Shown one piece after another: positions 29,317-38,005 of a DNA stretch of 64,000 nucleotides. Below the pieces are notes generated by a model. That model did not search any database, had not been told where the DNA came from, and saw only the letters and a program-made list of their open reading frames with translations. Numbering within the stretch: the first letter of the stretch is position 1; every line of letters starts with the position of its first letter. The position numbers were made by a program, and so were the translations under genes. Source of the DNA: Chloroflexota bacterium (GTDB taxonomy: Bacteria > Chloroflexota > Anaerolineae > J102); the NCBI GenBank assembly GCA_013151415.1, contig JAADII010000144.1, forward strand, positions 1 through 64,000. The letters run 5' to 3'.

Positions 29317-31713
29317 TTACAGCCGCATTTGCGAGCTGTGCGGAGGCGTGATCTTCTCCTCGGGGTTCAGATCATGACAGGCGTGATTCACGGCCAAGGC
29401 GGCCTGGCCCAACCCGGTGGCGATGAGCTTGAGGTTGGCGCTGCCCTCCTGCAAGGCCACATCGCCGATGGCGTACACGCCCTCGCGGCTGGCGCGCATG
29501 AAACCATCCACCTTGATGTAGTTCTTTTCCATGTCCAGGCCCAGGTCGCGCACGAAACGTTTGTCGGCTCGGAAGCCCAGGGCCAGCAGCACCGCGTCCA
29601 CGTCCAGCTCGGTTTCCTCGCCCGTGCGATTGTCGAAGATCACGGCCGATTCCACCTGACGTTTGCCTTTCACCTCCTTTAGTTCGTGGAACAGGCGCAC
29701 ATCCACATCGCTGGCCTGCAACTCGGCCACATTGGCCGGCGCGGCGCGGAATTCGTCGCGTCGGTGGATGAGCGTGACCTGATCGGCCCAATCCTTGAGA
29801 TTGAGCGCCCACAACACCGCGGTGTCGCCGCCGCCCACCACCAGGACCTTCTTTCCGCGCAGTTTGGCCCGCTCGCGCAAGGCGTAATACACGCCTTTGC
29901 CCTCCAGCCGTCGCACCGAGGGGTTGTCCAGTTTCTTGGGCGTGATCGCGCCAATGCCTGCGGCGATGATCAACCGGCGGCCGCGGTGCGTCTCGCCTTT
30001 GTTGTCCTTGACTTCGAACACGCCGTCGCTAACATGCACGGATTCTGCGCGGCGGTTGGTTACGATCTCCACATCCGGTTTGAAGCGTTCGGCCTGCGAG
30101 CGCAAGGCGTTGGCGAATTCGGCCGCGCCCACCTTCAAAAAGCCGGGCGCGTCGTAGATGGTCAGCTCGGGATAGAGCGTGGACAGTTGGCCGCCCACCA
30201 CAGGCAGCGCCTCGATCACGCGGGTTTTCATCTTGCGCAAACCCGCATAGAACGCAGCATACAAACCGGCCGGCCCGCCGCCAATGATGAGAATGTCCTT
30301 GGTTAGCGCTTCGATGGCCTTGTGCAAAGCCTCGAACATGGCTTTCACTGATGTGAACTTGACGCGCGGCCGCCCTAGCGCCTTGCCCGCCTTCACCTCG
30401 GCCGCGTCGATCAGCTTCCAATCTTGCCATGAGACGTATTTGATCCCGCGTGCGTCAAGCAGCTCGACAATGGCCTCGGGATCGGCCTTTTCATCGTCCG
30501 CGGGCGTGATGGCGGGAACGTCTTCCAACATAAGGCGAACTGTGGCCACTGCATCGGGCTTGTTGGTGCCGATGACGCCCGTTGGACCGCGCTTGGCCCA
30601 GCCCACCACATATTCGCGGGGAACCACCTCGCCCGTCTCATACACGGTCACGCGGCCATCCTCGTTGGAAATGATGCCCCAACGTTCGTGGAATGGCACG
30701 CCTGGCAAAGGCTGACCGCGATAACCGATGGAGCGCATGATCATGCCCACATCGAGATATTCGTATTCGCCAGTGCCGTGCGAGGCCAGATAGCCGGTCT
30801 CGGTCGCTCGCAGTTCATTTCGCTCCAGGCGCACCCGCACGACTTTGCCCTCCTCATCGCCGTAAATCTCGACGGGAGAGCGCAAAAACAGGAAGTGAAT
30901 GCGCTTGGGACGACCCGACGGCCCCAGCTCGGCATAGTGCCGCATGATTTCCAGGTTGGTCTGGGCCTCGCGGTTGTCTGCAATCGCGGCTGCGCTGAGC
31001 GGGTCTAGCTCCAACTCTTTGGGGTCGATGATCACATCGGTGACCTCCAGCTCGGCCAGCTCGCGCAGTTCGGGATTGGTGAATTTCACCTGCGCGGGGC
31101 CGCGGCGGGCGATGATGTAAATATCCTTGATGTTGCTGTTGCGCAGCGCCTTCAGCGCGTAGTCCGCGATGTCGGTCTTCTCTAGCTCGGCCGGCGAAAG
31201 CGCCATGATGCGCGCCACATCCATGGCCACATTGCCCACGCCGATGACGGCCACGCTCTCGATGGAAAGATCGAATGTGAGGTCCGCGTAATCGGGATGA
31301 CCATTGTACCAGGCCACGAAATGCGTGGCGGGATGGCTGCGCTCCAGGTCTTCACCGGGAATATTGAGGCGACGATCGGTCTGCGCGCCCACTGCATAGA
31401 TCACCTGGTCGTAATATGCTAGCACGTCGTCGTGGGTGATGTCTTCGCCAAAAGTGACGTTGCCGAAAAAGCGAAAACGAGGGTCCTCGGCGATGCGGTC
31501 ATAGAGTTTGGTGACCGACTTGATTTTTTGATGATCGGGCGCGACGCCATATCGGACCAGGCCATAAGGCGCGGGGAGATGGTCGAATATATCGACCGAA
31601 ACCTGATAATCGCTTTGGCTGAGCAACGCCTGGGCTGCATAAAAGCCCGACGGGCCCGCGCCGATAATGGCGACGCGCAACGGGCGTTCTTCGGTGCCTA
31701 TTTTGCTCGTCAT
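29317..31713 (-). CDS. Double ferredoxin-NADP reductase: FprA-type fused to thioredoxin-reductase-type
   Basis: 798 residues from ATG 31713, with AGGAGG nine bases upstream. Residues about 12-450 are an FprA/adrenodoxin-reductase-type flavoprotein: VAIIGAGPSGFYAAQAL, APYGLVRYGVAPDHQKIK, VIGVGNVAMDVAR, RRGPAQVKFTNPELREL and GWAKRGPTGVIGTNKPDA. Residues about 470-795 are a second complete flavoprotein of the thioredoxin-reductase-like FNR type: ILIIGGGPAGLYAAFYAG, GGQLSTLYPELTIYDAPGF, VLVVGGGDTAVLWAL and GVYAIGDVALQEGSANLKLIATG. The second half has no CxxC, so it is an FNR and not a thioredoxin reductase. Both keep FAD and NADP sites. A linker of about 40 residues (EAIVELLDARGIKYVSW) belongs to the FprA C-terminus. 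It may pass electrons between two ferredoxins and NADP, or act in bifurcation-like coupling. Confidence 0.9.
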   Translation of the reverse strand: MTSKIGTEERPLRVAIIGAGPSGFYAAQALLSQSDYQVSVDIFDHLPAPYGLVRYGVAPDHQKIKSVTKLYDRIAEDPRFRFFGNVTFGEDITHDDVLAYYDQVIYAVGAQTDRRLNIPGEDLERSHPATHFVAWYNGHPDYADLTFDLSIESVAVIGVGNVAMDVARIMALSPAELEKTDIADYALKALRNSNIKDIYIIARRGPAQVKFTNPELRELAELEVTDVIIDPKELELDPLSAAAIADNREAQTNLEIMRHYAELGPSGRPKRIHFLFLRSPVEIYGDEEGKVVRVRLERNELRATETGYLASHGTGEYEYLDVGMIMRSIGYRGQPLPGVPFHERWGIISNEDGRVTVYETGEVVPREYVVGWAKRGPTGVIGTNKPDAVATVRLMLEDVPAITPADDEKADPEAIVELLDARGIKYVSWQDWKLIDAAEVKAGKALGRPRVKFTSVKAMFEALHKAIEALTKDILIIGGGPAGLYAAFYAGLRKMKTRVIEALPVVGGQLSTLYPELTIYDAPGFLKVGAAEFANALRSQAERFKPDVEIVTNRRAESVHVSDGVFEVKDNKGETHRGRRLIIAAGIGAITPKKLDNPSVRRLEGKGVYYALRERAKLRGKKVLVVGGGDTAVLWALNLKDWADQVTLIHRRDEFRAAPANVAELQASDVDVRLFHELKEVKGKRQVESAVIFDNRTGEETELDVDAVLLALGFRADKRFVRDLGLDMEKNYIKVDGFMRASREGVYAIGDVALQEGSANLKLIATGLGQAALAVNHACHDLNPEEKITPPHSSQMRL

Positions 31714-31740
31714 CGTTGGTTGCCTCCTGGGGGGACAGTA

Positions 31741-31930
31741 AGGTAATGGGGTATTGGGGGTATTGGATATTGGGGTATTGGGGTATTAGGTATTGGGGTG
31801 TTGAGGTGTTGATATTAGGTATTGGAGGTGTTGGATATCAGGATGCCAAAAGCGCAATTCGACACAAAACGATGCCCAATATCCAAATATCCAGTATCCA
31901 ATATCTAATATCCAATATCCAGTATCCAAA
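31741..31930. repeat. Inverted word array (GATATTGGGGTATT type)
   Basis: Left arm 31741-31842 consists of about a dozen variants of GGTATTGG/GGATATTGG. The right arm from about 31875 to 31928 consists of their reverse complements (CCAATATCC, CCAGTATCC). The centre is a non-repeated stretch of about 30 bases. It occupies the 329-base gap upstream of the FNR-fusion gene; apart from this array and the hairpin at 31937-31980 I see no gene there. Confidence 0.8.
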
Positions 31931-31936
31931 AGAAAA

Positions 31937-31980
31937 CCCGACGGTGGCGGCGGGAAATGTATTCTCGCGGTTCCGTCGGG
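31937..31980. repeat. CCCGACGG hairpin module following the word array
   Basis: CCCGACGG (31937-31944) pairs with CCGTCGGG (31973-31980) over a 28-base loop that contains GGCGGCGGG. The segment CCGACGGTGG resembles CCAACGGTGGGC that follows element C at 12436-12447, so it seems to be the same hairpin module attached to a different word array. It could also end transcription of the small membrane-protein genes (minus strand), but no T-run is seen. Confidence 0.5.
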
Positions 31981-32042
31981 TGGCGTTTCATTAGGCATCA
32001 TTGCCATTGGCTATCAAGGTGGGATGCGAATGAGGGGCGACG

Positions 32043-32267
32043 CTACCTGGTTTTTGGGCTCATGATGTCGGCAAAGCTGCGCAATAGCGCGACTGCGGCC
32101 ACCCCAAATCGTATCCATTCGGTGGCGCTGGGCGTAGACAAGGTGGCGCCCGACTCTTCCAGCCTGGCGCGAGCCTCTTTGTTTTCGGTGGCGACCAGCG
32201 CGGCCACCAGGCCAATGGCCGCGCCAACTGCGGCGCCCACCAATAAGATGCGGGTGCGTTCGCTCAT
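32043..32267 (-). CDS. Small single-span membrane protein (YtxH-like)
   Basis: 74 residues from ATG 32267, with AAAGGAG five bases upstream. An N-terminal glycine-rich hydrophobic helix (LLVGAAVGAAIGLVAALVA) is followed by a charged stretch (TENKEARARLEESG) and a second, weaker hydrophobic helix. This is the general shape of YtxH/gas-vesicle-like small membrane proteins; no specific function is known. It begins one base after the stop of the other small membrane-protein gene, so both are one operon. Confidence 0.65.
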   Translation of the reverse strand: MSERTRILLVGAAVGAAIGLVAALVATENKEARARLEESGATLSTPSATEWIRFGVAAVALLRSFADIMSPKTR

Positions 32268-32268
32268 A

Positions 32269-32571
32269 TCAACTCCTTTGGCGACGTTGCAAAGCCTTGG
32301 AGAAAGCAGAGATTGCGCCTGTCACCTGGCTGATCTTTGTCTCCGTCTGGATGATGGGATCGGTGACTTTTTGGCTATATTCGCGGCTCATTTTCGAGGC
32401 GAGGCTGGTGTATCGCTGCGCTTGAGGCAAGCCGATCCGTCGCAGCCAGCGCGCGGCCTCGCGCGTATACTTATACGAAAAATAGAGCGCGACGCCCAAG
32501 ACCAGGACGATGACAATGCTCTCGATGGCCAGGAAAATGAGGGCTAGATCTCTGCCGGTGGCTAGATTCAT
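32269..32571 (-). CDS. Small membrane protein of unknown function
   Basis: 100 residues from ATG 32571. One strong membrane helix (LALIFLAIESIVIVLVLGVALYF, about 9-31), then a basic amphipathic region (YKYTREAARWLRRIGLPQAQRY) and a polar helical tail with Ser/Gln/Thr (IIQTETKISQVTGAISAFSK) that could form a coiled coil. I do not recognise the family. It is paired with the YtxH-like gene with a one-base gap; together they could form a small membrane complex or envelope stress factor. Function unknown. Confidence 0.6.
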   Translation of the reverse strand: MNLATGRDLALIFLAIESIVIVLVLGVALYFSYKYTREAARWLRRIGLPQAQRYTSLASKMSREYSQKVTDPIIQTETKISQVTGAISAFSKALQRRQRS

Positions 32572-32727
32572 ACGTTGCTCGTAATTTGTTCAGACCATTT
32601 CAAGTTGCGCAGTTCGGTCATCCGCTTCTCTGAAATGGCCTTCAGGCTGACGACGTTTTCGCAATACAAACCCGATTGTAGCAGAGAGCCGCGTGGCTGA
32701 GCAAAAGCCGTAGGAGTTGGTGACGGC

Positions 32728-33612
32728 TTACGCCATGCCCACGGTGCGTTTGGCGCTTTCCAAGGTGTTTTGCAGCAGCATGGCGATGGTCATGGGCCCA
32801 ACGCCGCCGGGCACCGGCGTGATGGCCGAGGCCACTTCTTTCACCTCGTCGAAATGCACATCGCCAACGAGACGATAGCCCTTTTTCTTGGTGGGATCAT
32901 CCACCGCGTTCACGCCTACGTCGATGACCACCGCGCCGGGCTTCACCCAATCCCCGCGCACCATCTGGGGCCGACCCACGGCCGCGACCAGGATGTCGGC
33001 CTCGCGCACCACATCGGGCAGATTGCGCGTGCGCGAATGGCAAATGGTGATGGTGGCGTTGCGGTGCAAGAGCAGCATGGACACGGGCAGCCCCACAATG
33101 TTGCTGCGTCCAAGAATCACCGCGCGCTTGCCCTCGATTTCAACGCCCGTGCGGTCGAGCAGTTCGATGCAGCCGCGCGGGGTGCAGGGCACGAACAACG
33201 GATCGCGCCGTTTCATGGACAGTCGTCCAATATTCAGAGGATGGAAGCCGTCCACATCCTTTTCCAGGCTGATGGTGCTGAGGATGGCCTCTTCGTCGAT
33301 ATGGGCGGGCAGAGGCAATTGCACCAGGATGCCGTGAACTTCCGGTCGCGCGTTGATCTCGGCCACGATCTTCTGCAACTCTTCCTGGCTGATGTCGCCG
33401 GGCAAATCATAGCCAAACGACTGAATGCCCACCTCGGCGCACGCCTTTTTCTTCATGCGCACATAGGTTTGCGAATCTTTTCGATCTCCCACCAGCACCG
33501 TGGCCAACCCAGGAACCACGCCATATTGAGCCTGCATTTTTTCCACTTCAGCTTTGATTTCACCTCGAATGGTGGCGGCAATGGCCTTGCCGTCGATGAT
33601 TTTTGCGGTCAC
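32728..33612 (-). CDS. folD: Bifunctional methylenetetrahydrofolate dehydrogenase/cyclohydrolase
   Basis: 294 residues from GTG 33612, with AGGAGG five bases upstream. FolD signatures are complete: VGDRKDSQTYVRMKKKAC with the catalytic Lys, GILVQLPLPAHIDE, KDVDGFHPLNIGRL, VILGRSNIVGLPVSMLLL for NADP binding, and ITPVPGGVGPMTIAMLLQNT. It interconverts methylene- and formyl-tetrahydrofolate in the cytoplasm. Monocistronic by spacing: 156 bases before the small membrane gene and 223 bases after mutL. Confidence 0.97.
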   Translation of the reverse strand: MTAKIIDGKAIAATIRGEIKAEVEKMQAQYGVVPGLATVLVGDRKDSQTYVRMKKKACAEVGIQSFGYDLPGDISQEELQKIVAEINARPEVHGILVQLPLPAHIDEEAILSTISLEKDVDGFHPLNIGRLSMKRRDPLFVPCTPRGCIELLDRTGVEIEGKRAVILGRSNIVGLPVSMLLLHRNATITICHSRTRNLPDVVREADILVAAVGRPQMVRGDWVKPGAVVIDVGVNAVDDPTKKKGYRLVGDVHFDEVKEVASAITPVPGGVGPMTIAMLLQNTLESAKRTVGMA

Positions 33613-33633
33613 GAGAACCTCCTAGCTCGCGTC

Positions 33634-33708
33634 GATGATGGTCCACCGTCCGATGTCCAGAATGGGCAAGCTGAACGATGGAGCGATGGGACAATAAGAC
33701 GATGGTCG
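33634..33708. repeat. Word-repeat remnant (GACGATGG type) upstream of folD
   Basis: Contains GATGATGGTCCACCGTCCGA and, 20 bases later, ACGATGGAGCGATGGGACAA and GACGATGG. These are the words of elements B and C, degenerated, with GGTCCACCGTC also present in element A (6992-7002). It marks another copy of the element family in the mutL-folD gap. Confidence 0.5.
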
Positions 33709-33718
33709 GCTCAGGCCA

Positions 33719-33759
33719 ATTTCACAAAATCCGCTTGCATGGCGGTCGCTTTGTGAAAT
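33719..33759. other. 10-bp perfect hairpin between mutL and folD
   Basis: ATTTCACAAA (33719-33728) pairs exactly with TTTGTGAAAT (33750-33759) over a 21-base loop that includes GGCGGTCGC, a string also found in the element B hairpin. No T-run follows on the minus strand, so it is a poor intrinsic terminator for mutL; it may be part of the repeat module or an operator. Confidence 0.45.
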
Positions 33760-33835
33760 GGTCGTTTGTGTTTGATGAAATATAGCACAAAATGGCTCTT
33801 TTCGCCAAACTTTGTAGTCTTTTTTACACTTCGCT

Positions 33836-35614
33836 TCAGGTCCGACCGAACTGCCGCTCTAACTGGCGTGCGCTAAAGTGGAGGATGGTGGGCCGGCCAT
33901 GCGGACAGGTGAGCGGATTTTCACATGCTTCTAGCTGGCGCAAAAGCTCTCGTTGTTCGGCCAATGAAAGCGTTTGCCCGGCCTTGATGGCCAGCCGCTT
34001 GCAGATGATGCGCACCAACGCGTCTTCCCGATCGCGACCCACCAGATCGGCTCGTTCGCTCAGTCCATCGGCCACTTCCTCCAACAGGCGACGCGGGTCT
34101 TGTCCACTCATAAACGCGGGCACCCCGCGCAACAGAAAGCTGCCGCCGCCAAAAAGTTCGATATCGAAACCGCTTTGCTGCAATGTGGGCAGATGTTGCG
34201 CCACCGCGCCGGCCAATTGCGTGCCCAGCTCAATGACCATGGGCTCCAGCAGTTGCTGTGTGGGGATGGGGTTTTCGCCCGCGGCCACGATCTTTTCATA
34301 AAGAATGCGTTCGTGCGCGGCGTGCTGGTCGATAAGATAGAGCCCGTCTGGCCCTTCGGCCACCAAAAACATGGCCGACACCTGCCCCACAGGGCGCAAC
34401 GGCGGCAATTTTGCGCCGCCCCGGGTGGCCGCAATCTCGCTCGCGGAGCCCACCTCAGCCCGGCTCTGTTTCGAGTCTGGCTCGGTGGACAGTCCCGCTT
34501 GCATCAAATCCATACGTAGCTGGTCCGGCTCCTCCGGCCTTTGCTCTGGCTCTCGCCGCGCGGCCCACATCGCGCGCGACCCCTCCTCCGGCTCCAGGCC
34601 CAAGCCCACTACGGACGAATGCTCCACCAACGCGCGATGCACGGCCCGTTGCACCGCGCGAAACACCAGCGACGCCTGCCTAAAGCGCACTTCGGCCTTG
34701 GTTGGATGCACATTCACATCCACTTCGGTTGGAGCCATCTCAATGAAAAGCGCGGCGATGGGAAAGCGCTTTTCCGGCAACATGGTGTGATAGGCTCGAA
34801 CCACGGCGAATGTTAGGTTTTTGTCCTGAATGTAGCGTCGATTGACGAATAACTCGATATAACGTCGATTGGCCCGATGCAGGCTGGGCTTGCTCACGAA
34901 ACCGCTCACCCGAATCCCTGGCGCGATCACGTCTTCACCCTCTTCCACGGGTAACATTTCCCGCGCGATCTCATGGCCATAGACCTTCATCAGCGTTTCC
35001 ATGCGGTCGCCCGAGCCTGTGGATTGAAAGGCCAGTCTGCCTTCGGTCACGTAAGCGAAACGCACTTCAGGATAAGCCAATGCATAGCGCGTGATGATCT
35101 GCGAAATGCGCCCGGCCTCGGTCGCGTCTGTGCGCAGAAACTTGAGCCGCGCCGGCGTGTTCCAGAAAAGATGCTCCACCGTGATGCTGGTTCCCACAGG
35201 GCCGCCCACCGAACGCCGAGCGACCAATTCACTGCTTTCCAGCTTTAGTTCGATCCCAACCGGTTCGTCCGCGCTGCGCGTGATCAGAGTGGTCTTGCTC
35301 ACCGCGGCGATTGCAGCCAACGCCTCGCCGCGAAAGCCCAAAGTTTCGATATGCTCCAAATCGGCCGCGTCGCGCAGTTTCGATGTCGCGTGGCGCTGAA
35401 ACGCGAGCGTCGCGTCCTGGGCCGACATGCCGCAGCCGTTGTCGATGACGCGAATCAACCGTTTGCCGCCGCCGCGAATCTCCACGCGGATGTCGGTCGC
35501 GCCTGCGTCCAGACTGTTTTCGATCAGTTCCTTCACCACGGACGCGGGGCGTTCGACCACTTCGCCCGCGGCGATTTTATCGGCGACATCGGGAGGAAGG
35601 ATGTGAATGGGCAT
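33836..35614 (-). CDS. mutL: DNA mismatch repair protein MutL (endonuclease type)
   Basis: 592 residues from ATG 35614 (MPIHILPPDVADKIAAGEVV). GHL ATPase motifs are present: ELIENSLDAGATDI, DNGCGMS, FRGEALAAIAAVS and VGTSITVEHLFWNTPAR. The C-terminal dimer domain has LIDQHAAHERILYE, the DQHA-x2-E-x4-E metal motif of MutL endonucleases, and CPHGRPT near the end. It should therefore nick DNA itself, as in bacteria without MutH. Function: links MutS mismatch recognition to strand removal. Divergent from the HAD gene at 35772, with about 157 bases of shared promoter space. Confidence 0.96.
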   Translation of the reverse strand: MPIHILPPDVADKIAAGEVVERPASVVKELIENSLDAGATDIRVEIRGGGKRLIRVIDNGCGMSAQDATLAFQRHATSKLRDAADLEHIETLGFRGEALAAIAAVSKTTLITRSADEPVGIELKLESSELVARRSVGGPVGTSITVEHLFWNTPARLKFLRTDATEAGRISQIITRYALAYPEVRFAYVTEGRLAFQSTGSGDRMETLMKVYGHEIAREMLPVEEGEDVIAPGIRVSGFVSKPSLHRANRRYIELFVNRRYIQDKNLTFAVVRAYHTMLPEKRFPIAALFIEMAPTEVDVNVHPTKAEVRFRQASLVFRAVQRAVHRALVEHSSVVGLGLEPEEGSRAMWAARREPEQRPEEPDQLRMDLMQAGLSTEPDSKQSRAEVGSASEIAATRGGAKLPPLRPVGQVSAMFLVAEGPDGLYLIDQHAAHERILYEKIVAAGENPIPTQQLLEPMVIELGTQLAGAVAQHLPTLQQSGFDIELFGGGSFLLRGVPAFMSGQDPRRLLEEVADGLSERADLVGRDREDALVRIICKRLAIKAGQTLSLAEQRELLRQLEACENPLTCPHGRPTILHFSARQLERQFGRT

Positions 35615-35771
35615 GTGCGCATTATACCACACAGGCGGGTGAGGCGAGGGCAAGAGAGCGCAGCTCGAGGGGGCCTTTTCATGGGCGCTTCGCTTCAGCC
35701 CTTTTCCTCTCCACCGCCCTTCCTCTTTTCCGAATTTGTGCGCGCGGTCACGGCTCGGCGATAATAGTTGC

Positions 35772-36422
35772 ATGACTCAAAACCATCGTTTGGCTCATGT
35801 CGAGCTGCTTCTTTTCGATTTGGATAACACCCTTTATCCTCGCGATCTGGGTCTGTGGCGGGAAATCGACCGTCGCATTCTCGACTATGTTTGTCGCACG
35901 CTTGGTTTGCCGCCCGAAGAAGCGCGGCGCGTGCAAAAATACTATTGGCGCACATATGGAACCACCATCTCCGGCCTTATCGCCGAACATCAGGTCGATC
36001 CGGTTCCTTATCTTGAGTATGTTCACGATTTCGACGCCACCGTTTATTTGCAACCCAACCGCAAACTGGCCCGCATTCTCGCGGCGCTGCCTCAGCGTAA
36101 AGCCATTTTCACCAATGCCACTGCGGAGCACGCGCGCAACATTCTCACCGCGTTGGATGTGATCGAACACTTCGATCCTCTCATCGGCATGGATGATGTG
36201 GGATACATTTCCAAACCCGATCCGCGTGCATATGAGCGTTGCTTCGCCATGCTCGGGGTTGCGCCCGAACACTGCCTTTTTCTGGAGGACAGCCCCAAAA
36301 ACGTTGTTCCGGCAAGGGAGATGGGCGCGCTGACCGCGCTGGTGGGCGCGGAGCGCGGCGAGGCCGATTATCACCTCGATCGCATTGAAGACCTGGCCCA
36401 ACTCTTCGCTCTTGACGTTTGA
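35772..36422 (+). CDS. HAD-family pyrimidine 5'-nucleotidase-like hydrolase
   Basis: 216 residues from ATG 35772. HAD motif I LLFDLDNTLYPRDLGLW with DxD, the helical cap ILDYVCRTLGLPPEEARRVQKYYWRTYGTT, motif II FTNAT, motif III with KPDPRAYE, and motif IV FLEDSPKNV. The DNTLYP start and YWRTYGTT cap match the SDT1-like pyrimidine 5'-nucleotidases. It probably dephosphorylates UMP/CMP or similar. It lies immediately upstream of the flippase gene and could be read with it. Confidence 0.85.
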   Translation: MTQNHRLAHVELLLFDLDNTLYPRDLGLWREIDRRILDYVCRTLGLPPEEARRVQKYYWRTYGTTISGLIAEHQVDPVPYLEYVHDFDATVYLQPNRKLARILAALPQRKAIFTNATAEHARNILTALDVIEHFDPLIGMDDVGYISKPDPRAYERCFAMLGVAPEHCLFLEDSPKNVVPAREMGALTALVGAERGEADYHLDRIEDLAQLFALDV

Positions 36423-36478
36423 AAGAGGAAGGCGCTATAGTTGAGACGACGGTGCAACCAAATTTGCTGGAGAACTCG

Positions 36479-38005
36479 ATGCGCGTTCGCACGATTGTCA
36501 CCAACACCGGTTTTAATCTCATCGCCATGGTTGTGAACTCGTTGATCGCCATGGTGATCACCCCTTATCTCATCGTTCAGTTGGGCGAAGCATTGTTCGG
36601 CGTATGGGCTTTGGCCGCGATCATCATTGTCGTGGCGCAAATGTCTGATTTTGGCCTAGGACGGGCGTTGGTGCGCAATGTGGCTCAGCATCGCTCTTTG
36701 GGGCGTTGGTCGGCCATTAGTCTAGATTTCAATAGCGATCTGTGGCCATTGGCCCTGGTCATTCTTTTTGTGAGCGCGTTGGCGTGGGCGCTCGCGCCCC
36801 TTTTGGCTGCGGCTTTGGGCGTGCCAGAATCTTTGATGACCGAGGCTGTTCCTGTCTTGCGGCTTTTGTGTCTGACATTTCTGCCGGTGGCCGCAGGGCT
36901 GTTGCTCGCCGCGACCCTTGAGGGCGCGCAACAAATGGGCTACACCAGCGCCGCGCTCATCTTGAATCGTCTGATTTTCGTCGGCGGCGTGGTGTGGGCT
37001 ATGAGGATGGGGTGGGGCTTGCAAGGGGTTGCGGCCGCACAGTTGGCGGCCGTGGTGGCGCAAACCCTCTTTCTGGCTTTGGCCGCATTTCGGATAACGC
37101 CTACGCTGCGCGTCTCGCCGGGCCTGATTGCGCCCCAACGTCTGCGGCATGATTTGCGCTTTGGTCGCTACATTTTTCTCACCGGTTTGGTGAGCCTTAT
37201 CTTCACCGCCTCAAACAAGATCATTCTGGCCCATTGGGTGGGTTTGGAAAGCGTCGCCTTCTACGAGTTGGCCTCGGTGGTCGCGCTGCAACTATTCGCC
37301 ATTGCTTTGGCCGCGGCCCAGGCCTTGTATCCAGCCTATGCAACGGCCCATGTTCAGGGCGGTTGGCCGGCCGTGCAACGATTGTATCGCGGCGCGCTGC
37401 GCGTGTTCACTCTGACCATTGCGCCTTTGGGCGCGGTCATTATTGCTTTGGCCGCGCCGTTGGTCATGGCGTGGTTTGGGCGGTTCGAGGCCGAGCCCGT
37501 GCAGGCTATGCGCTGGCTTGTGGCCGGTTGGTTGGTGGTGAGCATGGCCGCGTCGGCATCGGTGGGGTTGCAAGCCATTGGCCGACCGGGATTGGCCGCG
37601 CTATTTTCCATTTACAACGCCGCTCTAAATCTGGCGCTTGCACTGCTGCTCGTTCCTCGTTGGGGCTTTCAAGGCGTGCTTGCCGCCAATGTTTTGGCCA
37701 TCACCAGCAGCGCCCTGTTCACGCTTTGGGCGTTTCGTCGTCTGAGCGGGCTTTCTGTTCGTGAATGGTGGCGCGGCCTTTCACCAGATGTGTTGTTCTG
37801 GGTGGGTGGACTGGCTTTGGGCTTGGGATGGTTGGCTACGCGTTTGACCGATCCCTCTTTGTTGCAGATAGTCGCCCTGGTTGCGCTTTACGCCTGCGGC
37901 TATGTGGCTGGCCTGGTGGCGTTGCGTCTTTTGCGTCCTGAAGAAAGCGCCTGGCTGCGAGAGTTTTGGGATCGAAAAGCGTTGCGTTTGGGGCTTTCTT
38001 CATGA
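36479..38005 (+). CDS. Wzx-type polysaccharide flippase (MVF/PST family)
   Basis: 508 residues from ATG 36479, with GGAG about nine bases upstream; a TTG at 36419 overlapping the previous stop is possible but less supported. Twelve to fourteen membrane spans. VVNSLIAMVITPYLIVQLGEALFGVWALA and SDFGLGRALVRNVAQH are typical of O-antigen/teichuronic flippases, which turn lipid-linked oligosaccharides to the outer face. Its stop overlaps the next glycosyltransferase start. It opens the polysaccharide locus, so a flippase route exists in addition to the ABC route downstream. Confidence 0.85.
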   Translation: MRVRTIVTNTGFNLIAMVVNSLIAMVITPYLIVQLGEALFGVWALAAIIIVVAQMSDFGLGRALVRNVAQHRSLGRWSAISLDFNSDLWPLALVILFVSALAWALAPLLAAALGVPESLMTEAVPVLRLLCLTFLPVAAGLLLAATLEGAQQMGYTSAALILNRLIFVGGVVWAMRMGWGLQGVAAAQLAAVVAQTLFLALAAFRITPTLRVSPGLIAPQRLRHDLRFGRYIFLTGLVSLIFTASNKIILAHWVGLESVAFYELASVVALQLFAIALAAAQALYPAYATAHVQGGWPAVQRLYRGALRVFTLTIAPLGAVIIALAAPLVMAWFGRFEAEPVQAMRWLVAGWLVVSMAASASVGLQAIGRPGLAALFSIYNAALNLALALLLVPRWGFQGVLAANVLAITSSALFTLWAFRRLSGLSVREWWRGLSPDVLFWVGGLALGLGWLATRLTDPSLLQIVALVALYACGYVAGLVALRLLRPEESAWLREFWDRKALRLGLSS

